Part shown: positions 36,853 to 48,205 of the stretch, in pieces
Layout of the letters: every line of letters begins with the position of its first letter
How positions within the stretch are numbered: the first letter of the stretch is position 1
Assembly (NCBI GenBank): GCA_949752735.1
Contig: OX457039.1
Coordinates: 21,684,830-21,748,829, forward strand
Length of the DNA stretch: 64,000 bases
Source: Lumbricus terrestris
Taxonomy: Eukaryota; Annelida; Clitellata; Crassiclitellata; Lumbricidae
Direction: 5' to 3'
Translations under genes and position numbers: made by a program
The notes under the pieces: model-generated
What the model was told of the DNA's origin: nothing
The model's database searches: none
What the model saw: the letters and a program-made list of their open reading frames with translations, nothing else

Positions 36853-38310
36853 CATGGGCGCCCGCAGAAATTTTTGCAGGGGGGGCAAAAAATTTTGAAC
36901 ATTTTTTAGTAGCAAGAGCTTGAAAATGCAAAGCTGGAAATTAAAAATACGGGTATTTTTCAAAAAGGTTTCTTGCGCAAATTTCTCAGTTTCATTTTGT
37001 GTATAATTTTTAATACGAATAGTTTCCTTAGAAATTTGTTAAAAATCAAAAAGTAGGCCTAGATGTTAAAAAGTAGTTTCCTAAAGGTACGCTATCACCT
37101 ATAAGTCCATAGAATGAACGAATGAATAAATGAACAAAAACAGGCATCAGTTTTCAATGGGCAAGTGCTCCTTTAGCTGCTTCTAAAGCGCCACTCGAAA
37201 GTCAATCGCAGGGCACTAGCTTTTTCACATGTGCTGCATCGAGTTATAAGCCTATTCCAAAGAGTAGGCTAGTGAGAAAGAGGTCCGAGTCTGGTAGTCA
37301 GAGGGCCAGAGTAACTGTTAATGCGGGTGTTGTTTAGAAAGGTGGAGGATCCATAGGCGGAGACCTGGGCCGAGAATTGAGGGGGACGGAAAGACGCGAG
37401 ATTTTCCTAAAAATTTCTGACGACCGGCGAAACCTGGGAAAAAAATTCTATTTTCGCCGCCAAAAAGTTGATGACCTTTTTTTTTTTTTTTTTTTTTTTT
37501 TTTAGTCATCCGGGCCAAATCTCGCCAAAATATTTCTATTTTCGCATACATTTTCGCCGCCGAAAAAGTCTTGACGCTCAAACATTGGTGGGGACAAATG
37601 CATGGGCCGTCCCCCCAACACTTTTATTGGGGGGGACCGTCCCCCCTGTCCCCCCCTAGGTCTCCGCCCATGGGAGGATCCGAGGATCAGATAAGTATGA
37701 GTATCAATTTTTTTGAACAGATCTATTTGTCAGTTTTGGGTGTAAATCTTGTGGCGTGATAAGCAGAACCCCTTATCCAAGTTTGTCTACAATTTGATCT
37801 CCCTGGATTCTGCACTGGCAGCTTGTAAAATGGACAAAATGGAGCCAGGTTTATAGCAGATTTGGTTTATATAATTACAATGCTGGTGAATAAACAGATC
37901 TCCCTGATGTAATTTTAGTGTACTTTGAGAAATTTCAAAATTTTGCATTAGTATAGGCCTATTTTTTGCAGTTGTGATTATTTGCACTACAGCTGGACTC
38001 CACTCAAGTAGGCCATAATCGACAGGCCTGCTGTTTGCATGGACGACCGAGGGTTGAAAGCCATGCAATGGTCATTGTTACAGTTTTAGAAAGAGTTTGA
38101 ACATGCAAGGCAGAAAGTTATAACAGCATGTTTATTTCTATAGAGATCTCTAAACGTAGATTTCTGACTTTCACTGTCTGTATTATTCGTATCATTGGTG
38201 CATTAATGCAAAGAAATTTGTTAAAAACCCAAAGTAGTAGTCAAAAACAAAGGTGCCAATTTTCCAGGGGGGGCAAGTGCCCCTCTTGCCCCTATGTGCG
38301 GGCGCCCATG
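36853..38310. mobile_element. hAT-like element (1.46 kb) with 8-bp target duplication
   Basis: The ends are inverted copies of CATGGGCGCCCGCA, with a subterminal AGGGGGGGCAA on both sides. CCTAGCCT flanks both ends (36845-36852 and 38311-38318). Another element is nested at 37352-37672. No transposase was recognised. Confidence 0.92.
37352..37672. mobile_element. Nested hAT-like MITE (321 bp)
   Basis: The ends CATAGGCGGAGACCTGGGC and CCTAGGTCTCCGCCCATG are inverted with few mismatches. GGAGGATC flanks both sides (37344-37351 and 37673-37680). A poly-T run lies at 37479-37503. Confidence 0.93.
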
Positions 38311-38399
38311 CCTAGCCTTAAGTTAGTTTAGGAAGCCGTGAAAGCTCTGCCTAGGGACCAGGAATTTCTCTCGTTGGACCTTGATTGAGCCGCTAAAAG

Positions 38400-38902
38400 T
38401 TTCAATAACGGACCGGTGTAGGTCTATGCATATGTCTGGCTGCATGTTCAATTTTGATGGCCGCAAGATTATCATGTCTGTCTTGCTCCATCGCTAGTAG
38501 AAATTTCCGATGTAATTCAAACCGTGAATTCCGTGATCTGTAGCACTTCAAACACTTGGCTTGAATGCTGTGAATTTCCCCAAATGCCATGAATCGCCGC
38601 GATTTTCGGGCAAATTTCGGCTGGTGAATTTTCAGCGATTTTCGCCTTTTTTATTTACAAAATGCTATACCGTGAAGTCAGAACTTTTTCGCAAATTTGT
38701 GCTATCCCTATCCATGGTGGTTGCGAGCTATCTAACACGATTCGGGCAAATTGGAACTGGGAAATAATGTGTTGTGACAATGCGCGCTGAACTTCACCTT
38801 CTGTTTTATATTTTCCCGGGCCTTCTTGCCCGGAAAACAGACTTGCCCGAAATTGGGGGGGGGGGGGCATTTGCCCCCTGGACCACCGCCTCCTACGCCT
38901 AT
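38400..38902. mobile_element. Partial copy of the 6.1 kb hAT-like element, opposite orientation
   Basis: The right end TCCTACGCCTATG, the G-run at 38862-38874 and the CCCGGAAAACAGACTTGCCC segment match the left end of the element at 6148. The interior at 38440-38600 matches, inverted, the segment at 6725-6870. The left terminus was not found. Confidence 0.75.
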
Positions 38903-39003
38903 GATTATTATTATATTGGAGTTCCCCGAGCTCAACATTCCAACCGCCGTACACTCTTTACTGCTGATACAACCTTTTTATTTACTAAATACGGGCAAAT
39001 GGT

Positions 39004-40396
39004 CAGTGCCGGCGCTAGGGTACCTGAGCCCCCCCCTAAAGAAAAACTTGAGGGCCCCCCCATACCTTGAGCTGTCATCTCAGCAAAATTTCTCATAATA
39101 TAAGTGCTGAAAGACATGGTGTAAGAATTCAATAAATGTCCCATCCCAATTGTTAATTTTTGGGAATTTCCATGCTGTAATGGTAGAAATTTTAAGCTGT
39201 CATCTTTACAAAAATAGCTCTTTTTCATTGCTGTTAGTTGTGGTTTAGGACTTCAGAGTGTCCCTCTCCAATGTTTAAATTTATCCGATTTGCCAACTCT
39301 AATGGTAGCATTTATAGGCTGTCATCTGAACAAAATTGATCATTATTGATGGGCAGTGGATGATACTTAAGAAATATTTCTGAAATATTAGGGATACAAG
39401 GATTCCGTCCCAACCACAATTGTGGAGCCGTGCCTCTGTCCACTCCCCAAGTCTCCTCTTTGGTTGAAGGATAATGCTCTATTGGTTTGAGACTTTGAGT
39501 AATATAATTTTGTATGCTTTGCGTTAAAACATAATTCGGTGCGTGGTTTCAGGATTGAAGAGTTATGAAAGGTATAATTACCAGCTACATTTGAGGCCCC
39601 TTGCAAACTTGAGATCAGACACATACCAGGGACATATAGGACCCTACACAGGCTTTAATGTTTGGGTCTCACGCAGGTTTTATTTTGAGGTCTCATCCAA
39701 TTAGCAATTAGAATAAGTTACAATTTATAAGCGCTGTGTTTGAGAAAGTGGACGAAATTGCCTGAGTTAGTAGGCATAATTACCAGCTAAATTTGGGGGC
39801 CCCTTTCAAACTCGGGCCCCCCCCCAATTGGGGGTACGGGGGTGCTAGCGCCGGTGTTGCGTGACAGAGTCTCCCCCCTAAAAGTCTCCCCCCGGAGACT
39901 CTATTTTGAAACAGATTCTCCCCCCGGAGGATCTGTTCCAGAATAAATTCGCCCCCGGAGACTATATTCTGAAATAAAGTCTCCGGGGGGAGAGAATATT
40001 TCCTCCGTCTACGAAACAAAGTCTCCCCCGCTGAGCGTGAAATCGGCTACAGTCGCATAAATGTTATAGATGAGCAGGTTTAACGGTTAGTTTATGTTGC
40101 TAAATTATTTAAGACGAACATATAGATACTTTTACACCAGAAAAATGCTTTCCAATGCTGATTTTCAGCCAGGGGGAGACTCTGTTTCGGGGAGAGACTT
40201 TGTATCAGGGGGGAGACTTTATTTCGTGACACCGGCACTGGCTATGGCAGTGCCATATGGTTAGTTGAGGCATGCACCAGACCGGATCTGTACAGTCACA
40301 AATAGGCATAATGACCAGCTAAATTTGGGGCCCCTTTCAAACTCGGGGCCCCCCAATTGGGTGGTACGGGGGGGGGGGGTGCTAGCGCCGGCACTG
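39004..40396. mobile_element. hAT-like element (1.39 kb) with 8-bp target duplication and nested insertion
   Basis: The ends CAGTGCCGGCGCTAG and CTAGCGCCGGCACTG are perfect inverted copies. CAAATGGT flanks both sides (38996-39003 and 40397-40404). Its right end is present twice in direct orientation (39,773-39,854 continued at 40,236-40,240, and 40,305-40,396). The inner copy is split by the foldback at 39,855-40,231. GCTGTCATCT recurs three times at about 130-bp spacing (39,064, 39,196, 39,320). Confidence 0.9.
39855..40231. mobile_element. Second TGT...ACA foldback element in a CCGG site (377 bp)
   Basis: The ends read TGTTGCGTGACAGAGTCTCC and, inverted, TGTCACGAAATAAAGTCTCC. The arms hold repeated AGTCTCCCCCC and GGAGACT units. 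CCGG lies on both sides (39851-39854 and 40232-40235). The host hAT end GCGCCGGCACTG is restored if the insertion and one CCGG are removed. It is the same family as 36,148-36,595, with CTCC in place of ATCC. Confidence 0.88.
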
Positions 40397-40404
40397 CAAA
40401 TGGT

Positions 40405-40964
40405 CAATTGTCATATATATTTGCAGATGTTGTCCAGTTTTTTTACAATGTCCATCATTTGATCAGCTTTGCGTCTATTTGCCGTCTATTGGTCGTTTTA
40501 TTTCTGATCTTCAACATTGGATGACGTCTAGCCGACTCTTAATAACTGCCACAAAGACTCGATTAATTTGATTTGGGACTTGAGACAATAATTATAGGCT
40601 ACAACACAGGCTTGCTAAACTTGACTTTCAATTACTGACAGAGAAGAATTCCGGTCTATAGGCTATATTCTACATACATTCAACATTATTCGATCCATAG
40701 TGTCTCTAACCTGTGTGTCACACTCGACTCCTCGCTCGCATCCACGATCATCCATCATGGAAATGGATCATGCATTCGATTAATGCATGAGGCATCCTCT
40801 TGATTTGCTTCACACCAGAACACTGCTACGGAGCTCTTCGACATTAATTTCTTTAGACATTGGTCAGAACCTTTAGAATTCGTCGCCATATTCCATTCGG
40901 TACAACACTATGACAAAATTATTCCTTGATTGTATTCAAGTAACAAATTGATACCGGTAGCTTA
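40405..40964. other. Unassigned stretch
   Basis: No feature supported. Confidence 0.4.
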
Positions 40965-41140
40965 TCACTTGAAACTTTCGACTTGCATAACCTTTTGACT
41001 TGAATAGCCTTCAACTGACATAGCCTTTTGACTTGCACGGCCCTTCGACTTGCCATGGCCCTTCGACTTGCACGGCCCTTCGACTTGCACGGCCCTTCGA
41101 CTTGCATGGCCCTTCGACTTGCATAACCTCTCAACCTGCA
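40965..41140 (-). repeat. Minisatellite with 18-19 bp unit
   Basis: About ten copies of CCCTTCGACTTGCACGGC, with drift at the left end. The Arg/Ser/Lys-rich frame on the - strand is a translation of it. Confidence 0.9.
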
Positions 41141-41221
41141 TGGTCTAGCTGCTGGTACTTATAAGCTTGCCCAATTAGTCCAGTAGATCATGATGATCCA
41201 TGATCGCTAATTTATTGTATT

Positions 41222-41990
41222 GTATCTAGAAATTGACATAGCGCCTCTGACGGTGCACACCAATCTGAGGCGCTCCCAGTGCGTTAGACAAAAGAAAGAA
41301 AAAATGGTCTTGAGACAACGCTAAAGAATGATTTGGCCAACCTGTTAATAAGGAGGAAATCCGAGGAACGCGTTGAAGGAGGAAGCTGGTTTCACAGAGC
41401 AGGGCCAATGAGAGCAAAGGCTCGCGTCTTAGCCATGGTGGTCCTAGCTCGCGGGACAAAGAGACAATGCCAATCAAAGGAGCGGACTCAGCGGAGCGGG
41501 CGAAGAGAAGTGACCGAGGTCGGCAGACGGATGAGGTCCCATAGATACTTGGGAGCATAGGTCACTTGACATAGGTCACTTGGAGCTCGGTCAGTACAAG
41601 ACGGGCAAATTAGTGCCTGAACCTGAATCCGAGCAATAAGGGGAAGTAATGAAGGTGGTCAAACATAAAAGCAGAGATGTGGGATGAGCAAGGAATTGGT
41701 GCTATTAGTCAGGTCGCAGCGTTTATAAGGACAGACTGAAGAGGGGAAAGACGAATCTGGGAAGGCGAACGCCGCCAAACAATAGAGAGTTACAACTTAC
41801 AATAGTCGATTCGGAAACAGACGAAGGCATGGGCAATTTACGACAGAGGATGACACAGAACGACGGACTGCTGTAAGCCGTTTCAGATGAAGGTAGGAAG
41901 ATCGAGTGATATTAGCAATGTGTGGAGAAAAGGTAAGAGAGCTGTCAAGGACTACGCCAAGGTCTCGAATTTACTCCAATCTACCATCAA
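41222..41990 (-). mobile_element. L2-like LINE 3' fragment, longest copy of the family here
   Basis: On the - strand it reads RDLGVVLDSSLTFSPHIANI, RSSYLHLKRLTAVRRSVSSS, then after stops RSAESAPLIGIVSLSRELGP and SNALGAPQIG. The LGVVLDSSL...RSVSSSVV block precedes the YCNSLL block of the 12.5 kb copy. The 3' end has GCGCCTCAGA/TCAGAGGCGC arms and an ATACAATACA tail. Confidence 0.85.
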
Positions 41991-43276
41991 CTGCTCTGTT
42001 AGATACTATGAAAACGTCGCTATGTGGAATTAATTGGTCTAGATTACTCAATATTTACAAGCTAAACTCTTTCTAAATCGATGATATGTTCTTAAGTTAT
42101 CTAGACTCTAGAGTCCAACGCGACTGCTCCATTGGAGGAAATAACGCAAGCCTAGATACGGCTTGCGAAGCGCCAAAACTTACACACAGACACCTTTAAG
42201 CGGTCTTAAGTGGTCTGCACCATTAGCGACGCACAAATAACAGCGACTTAATAGTCAGAATAGAGCCCAACATGCTATTACATATTTTACCATTTAAAGA
42301 AAATTTCCTGATGTAGTTAGCTAAACATTGCACCCTTATTGATTGTGTAAGGCGTCTGCAAGTTGAATATTTCCTAATTGTAGAGAACTAAAGTTTTTTG
42401 TGGTCAATGCTAAAAAATGTCTAGATTGTTATACGGTCCCTCAAAATGGGCATCCCATAATGCTCAGCTAGGCTAAATAAATTATGATAATTTTCTTGTT
42501 GCCATGCCGATATTATTCAGAAAGTAGTTCCAGTCGGAGCCCAGCCGATGCCCCACATGCAGCGAGCCGTATTGATTAGTCACTGCGCAGCCAGTAGCTG
42601 CCAGTGTGTGTGCTGACAAAGCTGGCTGGCAGAGGTACAGATCCTGCAGCTCCCCTGAGGAATAATTACATGACAGACAGACTGTGTAGCGCTGTAGCCG
42701 GACCTGCAGCTGTATTGATCGCAATTATGTATACACACAGACATGTGATTCTGCGTTAGGGCCAAATTACTCACTCTTAAATAGAAAAATAGAAGCTCTG
42801 CCTCAATGAAATAGTTCTAAAAAATCTAAATTTAATTTGTATGTTTTCTACAAAAATAAAAACTAGCGAAATTACTGTTCCCCAGCAAAAAATTCCACTA
42901 GTTTCTCTGAAGATTTATTAGCAGGGCCGTAAAGTATGGATCTACGCGTATAACGTGCAAGTGGCAAGGAGTGCGAGAAACGCTGGGTAAGGTCGCCGAT
43001 AGCGGCCCAGTAAATTCTGCAGTCTAAGGTGCCAGCTTAATTTCAGGCGCCACCGAGAACCACAAAGGTGTTCAAAAACAACATATGAATAAAAAAATCA
43101 TTCCACTGGATGCCGTAGTACAGTAGGTATAGGTAGTCTACAGTACGTAGTGTTTGAGTGGAAAGGCAGGACATCGTATGAGACACGAAATAAAGTTTTT
43201 AAAGAAGTTTTTTGCTTTTGACTGAATAACAATATTTTTTTTTGAACAATCGCAACCGGTTACAGTGTGCACTTGG
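41991..43276. other. Unassigned intergenic stretch
   Basis: Bases 42,500-42,770 are less AT-rich and free of obvious repeats, with CAGCTG-type words and ATAATTACATGAC. They could hold a regulatory element or a conserved segment, but nothing proves this. Confidence 0.35.
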
Positions 43277-43430
43277 AGGGCCCGGTGGCGCAATGGATAA
43301 CACGCTGGCGTAGAGTGCAAGAGGTAATGAGTTCGAGCCCGGAAAGGGTGGACTTGATTTGTAGGCTGCTATTAGTAACGATTTATGCAGGCAGTCTGTT
43401 CTGTTAACAGACTAAACATACAGACATACA
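43277..43430 (+). mobile_element. tRNA-derived SINE (second family)
   Basis: The head GGCCCGGTGGCGCAATGGAT is an A-box region and GAGTTCGAGCCC at 43329-43340 is a B box. The body includes TAGGCTGCTATTAG and GCAGGCAGTCTGTTCTGTTA. An inverted copy lies at 43,735-43,890. It is followed by an ACAGAC-rich repeat to about 43,545. Confidence 0.75.
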
Positions 43431-43545
43431 CAGATAGAGACAATTAGACATACACAGACAAACATGGGATACAGAAAAACAGACATAGATATAACGATTT
43501 AGAGAGGCAAAAGAAATAGACAGACATAGACAGACAGACATAAAT
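43421..43545. repeat. ACAGAC-rich microsatellite
   Basis: Imperfect ACAGACATA units follow the SINE. They are complementary to the TGTCTGTC array at 43,905-44,330. Confidence 0.85.
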
Positions 43546-43734
43546 AGACTAGTTAAGATTTATTTATTCTGTAATTTCAGTTCCTGCAAACTGTTTCAAC
43601 TGCATAATATGTAGCCTACAATGTAACCGGGTGCGTTCTGTCAACCGGATTGTTGAATAAACGAAAATTATTATTAACACGGTTTACAGTGCTCAGTTAT
43701 GCAATTGAAACAATTCACAAGACCACAAATCACA

Positions 43735-43890
43735 AATAACCTATTAACCACTAACAGAACAGACGGCCTGCAATACTACGGCGCTATTAGCAGCCTATAA
43801 AGCATATCTATCTTAAGGGGTCTTCGGGAATCGAACTCGAGTCTGCTGAAGTCCATGCCAGTGAATGTGTTATCCAATGCGCAATGTTTA
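43735..43890 (-). mobile_element. tRNA-derived SINE, inverted copy
   Basis: On the - strand, the head reads GCGCATTGGATAACACATTC with a B box GAGTTCGATTCCC (43,827-43,841). The body reads TAGGCTGCTAATAGCG and CAGGCCGTCTGTTCTGTTAG. With the copy at 43,277 it forms an inverted pair about 300 bp apart. Confidence 0.75.
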
Positions 43891-43904
43891 TGTAGACCTA
43901 CCAA

Positions 43905-44330
43905 TGTGTGTGTCTGCCTTTGTTTGTCGACGTCTGTTTGCACGTGTCTTTGTGTATCTGTCCATGCCAGTCTGTTTGTCAAAGAATGTCTGTCTATGTA
44001 TGTCTGTCTATTCCTGTGTGACAGTGTGTGTGTCAATGTCTGTCTGTCGATCAATCATTTATCTGTATCATTTATCTGTATCATTTATCTGTTTATCTAT
44101 GTTTATGCATATCAATGCCCATCTGTCTAGTGGCTATGTATGTCTGTATCTGTCTGTCTGTCTGTCTATGTCTATCTTCTATGTCTGTCTGTTTCTTTTG
44201 CCTCTCTAAATCGTTATATCTGATGTCTGTTTGTCTGTGTCCCATGTCTATCTGTGTCTGTCTGTGTATGTCTATATCTTTGTATGTCTGTGTGTTTAGT
44301 CTGTCTGCGTCTGCCTGTCTATGCCTGGCC
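43905..44330. repeat. (TGTC)n-type microsatellite
   Basis: About 425 bp of imperfect TGTCTGTCTATG units. The three Cys/Val/Ser-rich frames here are repeat translations. Confidence 0.93.
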
Positions 44331-44675
44331 CTCTGTTTATTCATTAATTCATTCCAGAGTTCCCGCAGATAGTATGGGAAGGCAAGTCCGTCAAAGCAAA
44401 GCCATAGGCCTATACCAACGCAAAGACTCTGTAGGCAATCCCTGTGGGCATAGGCGTGCGAGATATTTCAGCAGGGGGGGGGGGGGGCAAAGATTTTACT
44501 TATGCCCGAAAAACAAATACTGCGTAATTGACGTCCTGCACTCGTTGGTAGGTCTATATTTCTCTCTACAAAGCAGTTTTGCGCTCACACCCGAGGGGCA
44601 AATTTCCTGAAGCCGTCTACTTTTAGGAACCGAGACTGGAAGGAAAATTTCAAAGTGTTTTATGTAGGCCTAGGC
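44331..44675. other. Unassigned stretch with a G14 run
   Basis: CATAGGCGTGCGAGATATTTC followed by a run of about 14 G at 44,474-44,487 looks like one terminus of a hAT-like element (compare the ends at 36,853 and 37,352), but no partner was found. Confidence 0.45.
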
Positions 44676-44683
44676 CTATACCT

Positions 44684-47620
44684 TAGGGTGGAGTGTCGGT
44701 CAATGTGGAAAAAAAAATTTCAACTAAAACACTAGTAATAGGTGGCAAAAGTTGTCACTTGTTATACTGATTCATAATATGTAAGGGTTATTTGCATTAT
44801 TTTAAAGTTTTGATGCTCCCCAGAGGGTTTGAATGTTCAAAAATATAGAATCGCATTTTGCAAAATCGTGCTTTGTATCATATTTGACACAATTAATTAT
44901 GACCATCCATAACTACCAGTGCGATTATATTTAATCCACTCATACACACCAAGATATTAATGTATAATTAGCATTTGTAATGGTTCAACATTTCTTAATT
45001 TTTTTTTATCTGCATCTGAAAGTTGCAGAAAATGCAATTTTATAACACGGCAGAAAGAATTGAAATAGGCCATACAAAGCCATTGACCTACTAATACTAG
45101 GGGTTTATAAAAGCAATACTTATTGTTTTGACTGACAAAGTAGTGTTAGGCTGAAATTATAACAGCAATTATAGTCAGCTTTTGTATTGAAATATGGCAT
45201 TTTTTCACGTGATTCCAGCCGGACACGTATAAATCCGTCTCTTGACTTTGCACCGCAAACTGCAAAAGAAGCTTCCGTAACTAGTTTTACGCAACGTTCC
45301 ACTGCCTGTGTGTGGCATGGATACTTTGGAAAGTCGACACAGGGGCAGCACCAATGGCAACGAACATCTTAATGTCATTTTCTGAAATGTCTGTGAGAAC
45401 AGGTGGTTCAGTAATTACAGTTTTTTGCCAGTCTATGAGATCAAAGTAGTCTTCCGCATTGAAATTCAAGTCTGGAACAATGAATTGCCGTACACCTTTA
45501 CCTCCAGAATTCTGTGATCTTGCTTTCAATATGCGACGCAAGCCAAGCTCACGATTGTGTTTTCTGTGATCCGTGACCATGCACAACAGTATGTTTTCTG
45601 GATGTGCAAAGAAAGCATTACGAGATATGACTGGATCAACGATGGCTTTGTGTTCCTGTGACAGATAACGTGACTTCATAATGGTGTGTAAAACGTGTTT
45701 TGCACCATCTTTGCAAGAGCAATTGATCTTTATGGCAAACCACATTGGAGCATATACTTTGATGATGTAAGTCACAATGGTTGTCAAATTCACTGAAGGT
45801 TCCTTGGTTGAGACATATAGTCGAAGAAGCCGGTTAGCTGTTGTGAGCCATCTTGCATGAGATATTGCACCTGGATCTTTTCGTGATAACTCCATTGAAC
45901 ATTTACCTAGAATCACAGCCTGACACATCTCGTACAGATACCTTTGGTCAGTACTAAGATCCACATCATTTAATTCTGGCAATTCACCGTCAATGGCTTG
46001 AAATACAGCTACGGGCAGTTTTTCACAAGATACCAGTTGCCTGCCTAATGGACCTGAAAATGCTCGTGGTCCAGATGTTGCCCCATCTATATACTTCAGG
46101 AGATGTCTTAAAGGCAACTCATTTGCATGAAGCTGGCAAACCAGCCACTGCAGCGGTTTCTCTAGTTCTTGCTCGAGTAACTGTATTGTACCGCCAATTC
46201 TCCCAGTATTAGCATTTGTTCCATCACAACCAATGGCTACTAGTTTATCGAAGGATTTGTATCTGTCTTTCAAGAAGGTGATTATGCTGAGTTTCGCATC
46301 TTTTGCTGTTCCTGATAAGGGAGCAACATGTCCGATATACTTACATGTAGATCCGGGTTCCTCAACCAACGACAAATGTTCTTCCATTACCTTCCTTTTG
46401 TACCACCGAGAACCATGTTTCATTATTGTTATTGTGCTGTCCTTTCTTCCATCAAAATACAAACTTCGTACAACGCCATCGAGATCGGTTTTTTGGATTG
46501 ATTGTCGTTTGGCTTGACGTGCTCTTCTAACTTTGCTGCGATCGATAACAATTGATGTTTCTTCTTGTGTTATTACACCGAAATCTTGCAAGACTGCTGA
46601 TGCGATAGCTGCAGCAGCTCTATCGGAGACTTGGTGACGATCGCAAGCTCTTGCAAGTGTCGGAAGATGTACTTTCTCAGACTATTAGGTGTTTGATTTG
46701 ATTTTCTATTATGGTTGCCTCGGACTTCGCTTAACGGAATATCATCATCTGAATCTGATATTGTGATGTGCTTATCTTTCAGTTCTGATAATGTTATGTT
46801 ATCATCAGCCTCTGGATCCGATTCAGGTTGAGAATCACAGTTTTGCTTGGTGGCTTCACAACTATCGGCAAACATGATATATGCCTCTCTGCTCGTTCCT
46901 TTTCTGCCCTTTTTCGCTTCAGATTTCTGTTTATCTTCTTTGTTGTAGCAATGTCAACTCTGCCAATGAACATTATTTTCAAATTCCGCTGATCATTGAG
47001 AAAAAATCTGCTCACCAGCAGGAACCTTACGGAGTTTGTCGCATTTGTAAAGGTCGAATTTGCACTTGCATGCCGCAATGTCAAACAAACTGGTTTTCCC
47101 TTCTTCTCTAAAACGATTTAGCTTCTCCGTGTATTTTCCATCTTGCTGTCGTCCTTTGAAAGGTTTCAGGAGTTTCATATATTTCCCTCGATACCGGCAT
47201 AGAAGTTGCAGCACTTGTTTACGCGATACAATTGGAATATTATTGATGCTCGGTGCCAGATTTCTTCTATTTTTTTCACAAACTTTTTTTCTCGTTATTC
47301 ATAGATTTGAAGTTTTAAAAGTTTGGCTCCTACCATTATGAACTATACATTTTCAGAAACTACATGAAAAAGACTTCAAAAATTAAAATTCTGAAGTTTG
47401 AGAGATTTGCCAAATCTTTTGTAGCCCCCTTCAAATATGTGACCAAACACCAATTTTCATGTCCGCTAAAAATTGGTCCTGAACTTCAAATCGTTTGGGG
47501 AGCATCAAAACCAAGAACAATATCATTTAAAATTTTTTGCAGCACTACTGTTATCCAATGTCAAGTTTCTCAACCTATTACTTGTGGAAATTTTAAAAAA
47601 AAATTTGACGCTCCAGCCTA
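44684..47620 (-). mobile_element. Near-complete 2.9 kb DNA transposon with hAT-like transposase and 8-bp target duplication
   Basis: The ends are inverted copies of about 14 bp: TAGGGTGGAGTGTC (left) and TAGGCTGGAGCGTC (right, - strand). Looser inverted similarity continues for over 150 bp, including GTAATAGGT and GTTTTGATGCTCCCCA (left near 44,808, right near 47,500). CTATACCT flanks both sides exactly (44,676-44,683 and 47,621-47,628). The interior holds one decayed gene on the - strand. Termini fit the loose hAT form (YARNG) and the duplication length fits hAT. I cannot name the family. Confidence 0.9.
45120..47214 (-). pseudogene. Decayed transposase-like gene, DDE type with CxxH and RW motifs
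   Basis: The longest open piece (45,287-46,591, 434 codons) carries YFDGRKD (D47), GCDGTNANTG (D123), WLVCQLHANELPLRH (C152, H155), HARWLTTANR (R247, W248) and HPENILL. A frameshift near 45,300 separates it from HTQ/ERCVKLVTEASFAVCG, which would supply the last acidic residue about 310 positions after D123. Earlier parts lie in other frames: 46,993-47,214, 46,794-47,084, 46,573-46,875, joined at shifts near 46,998, 46,880 and 46,680. The spacing resembles hAT enzymes (first to second D about 70, second D to E about 320). I know similar proteins only as uncharacterised invertebrate proteins. At least four frame breaks mean this copy is dead. Confidence 0.8.
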
Positions 47621-47715
47621 CTATACCTCTCAAAGTATAACATTCCTGACAATTAACGACAATCGGTTTAAACTTCAAGTGATCAACTGAATACATTCAT
47701 AATATTGTTTTTATT

Positions 47716-48000
47716 GTATCGTATTTAATCATTTAGCTTATAAAGCGCCTCTAGTAGGGTAAACCATTCAGAAGCGCTTCCTGTGCGAAAACGCCCCGCA
47801 AGAAGAAGAGGATGAAGAAGCAATGAGAAGATGGAAGGATGCAGAGAGACTGCAGCCAGATAGAATTGTAGAGTGAACAGAAGGAGAAAGAGCATTCTTA
47901 AGATAAGGACCAATTGAGGCAAATGATCAAGGCTGAGTCCTAGACTAGAGCATGGTGTAAGAAGGGATGGTGTGCGCACTTCTTATACTGGCCATACAAT
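47716..48000 (-). mobile_element. L2-like LINE 3' end, short fragment
   Basis: On the - strand it ends GAAGCGCTTCTGAATGGTTT and AGAGGCGCTTTATAAGC with a tail ATTAAATACGATACAATA. Upstream sequence includes a decayed SFSLHSIIL-like coding remnant. Only the last few hundred bases remain. Confidence 0.65.
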
Positions 48001-48205
48001 GTTTTTGGCATTTCAGCAGGTGGCGCTGCTGTCCCCAGTTGATGGTTGGCAGCATAGACAATATAAAGCAAGAAGCATAAGGAACATCCGAAACATGGAA
48101 CATAAGGACAAGGAGAAGGCAGGAACATAGCAGGGAGTATCACTTGGAGCATATAAGGGGCGATGAGGATCAGGTAGCATTACATGGAACATGGAACGTC
48201 ATTTG

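Noticed and set aside
38774..39098. Pro-rich overlapping frames
   Set aside because: They run through G and C runs at transposon termini.
43855..44372. Cys/Val/Ser-rich frames resembling membrane proteins
   Set aside because: They are translations of the TGTC microsatellite.
44450..44500. A hAT-like element starting at CATAGGCGTGCG
   Set aside because: Only one terminus-like sequence is visible; no inverted partner or duplication was found.
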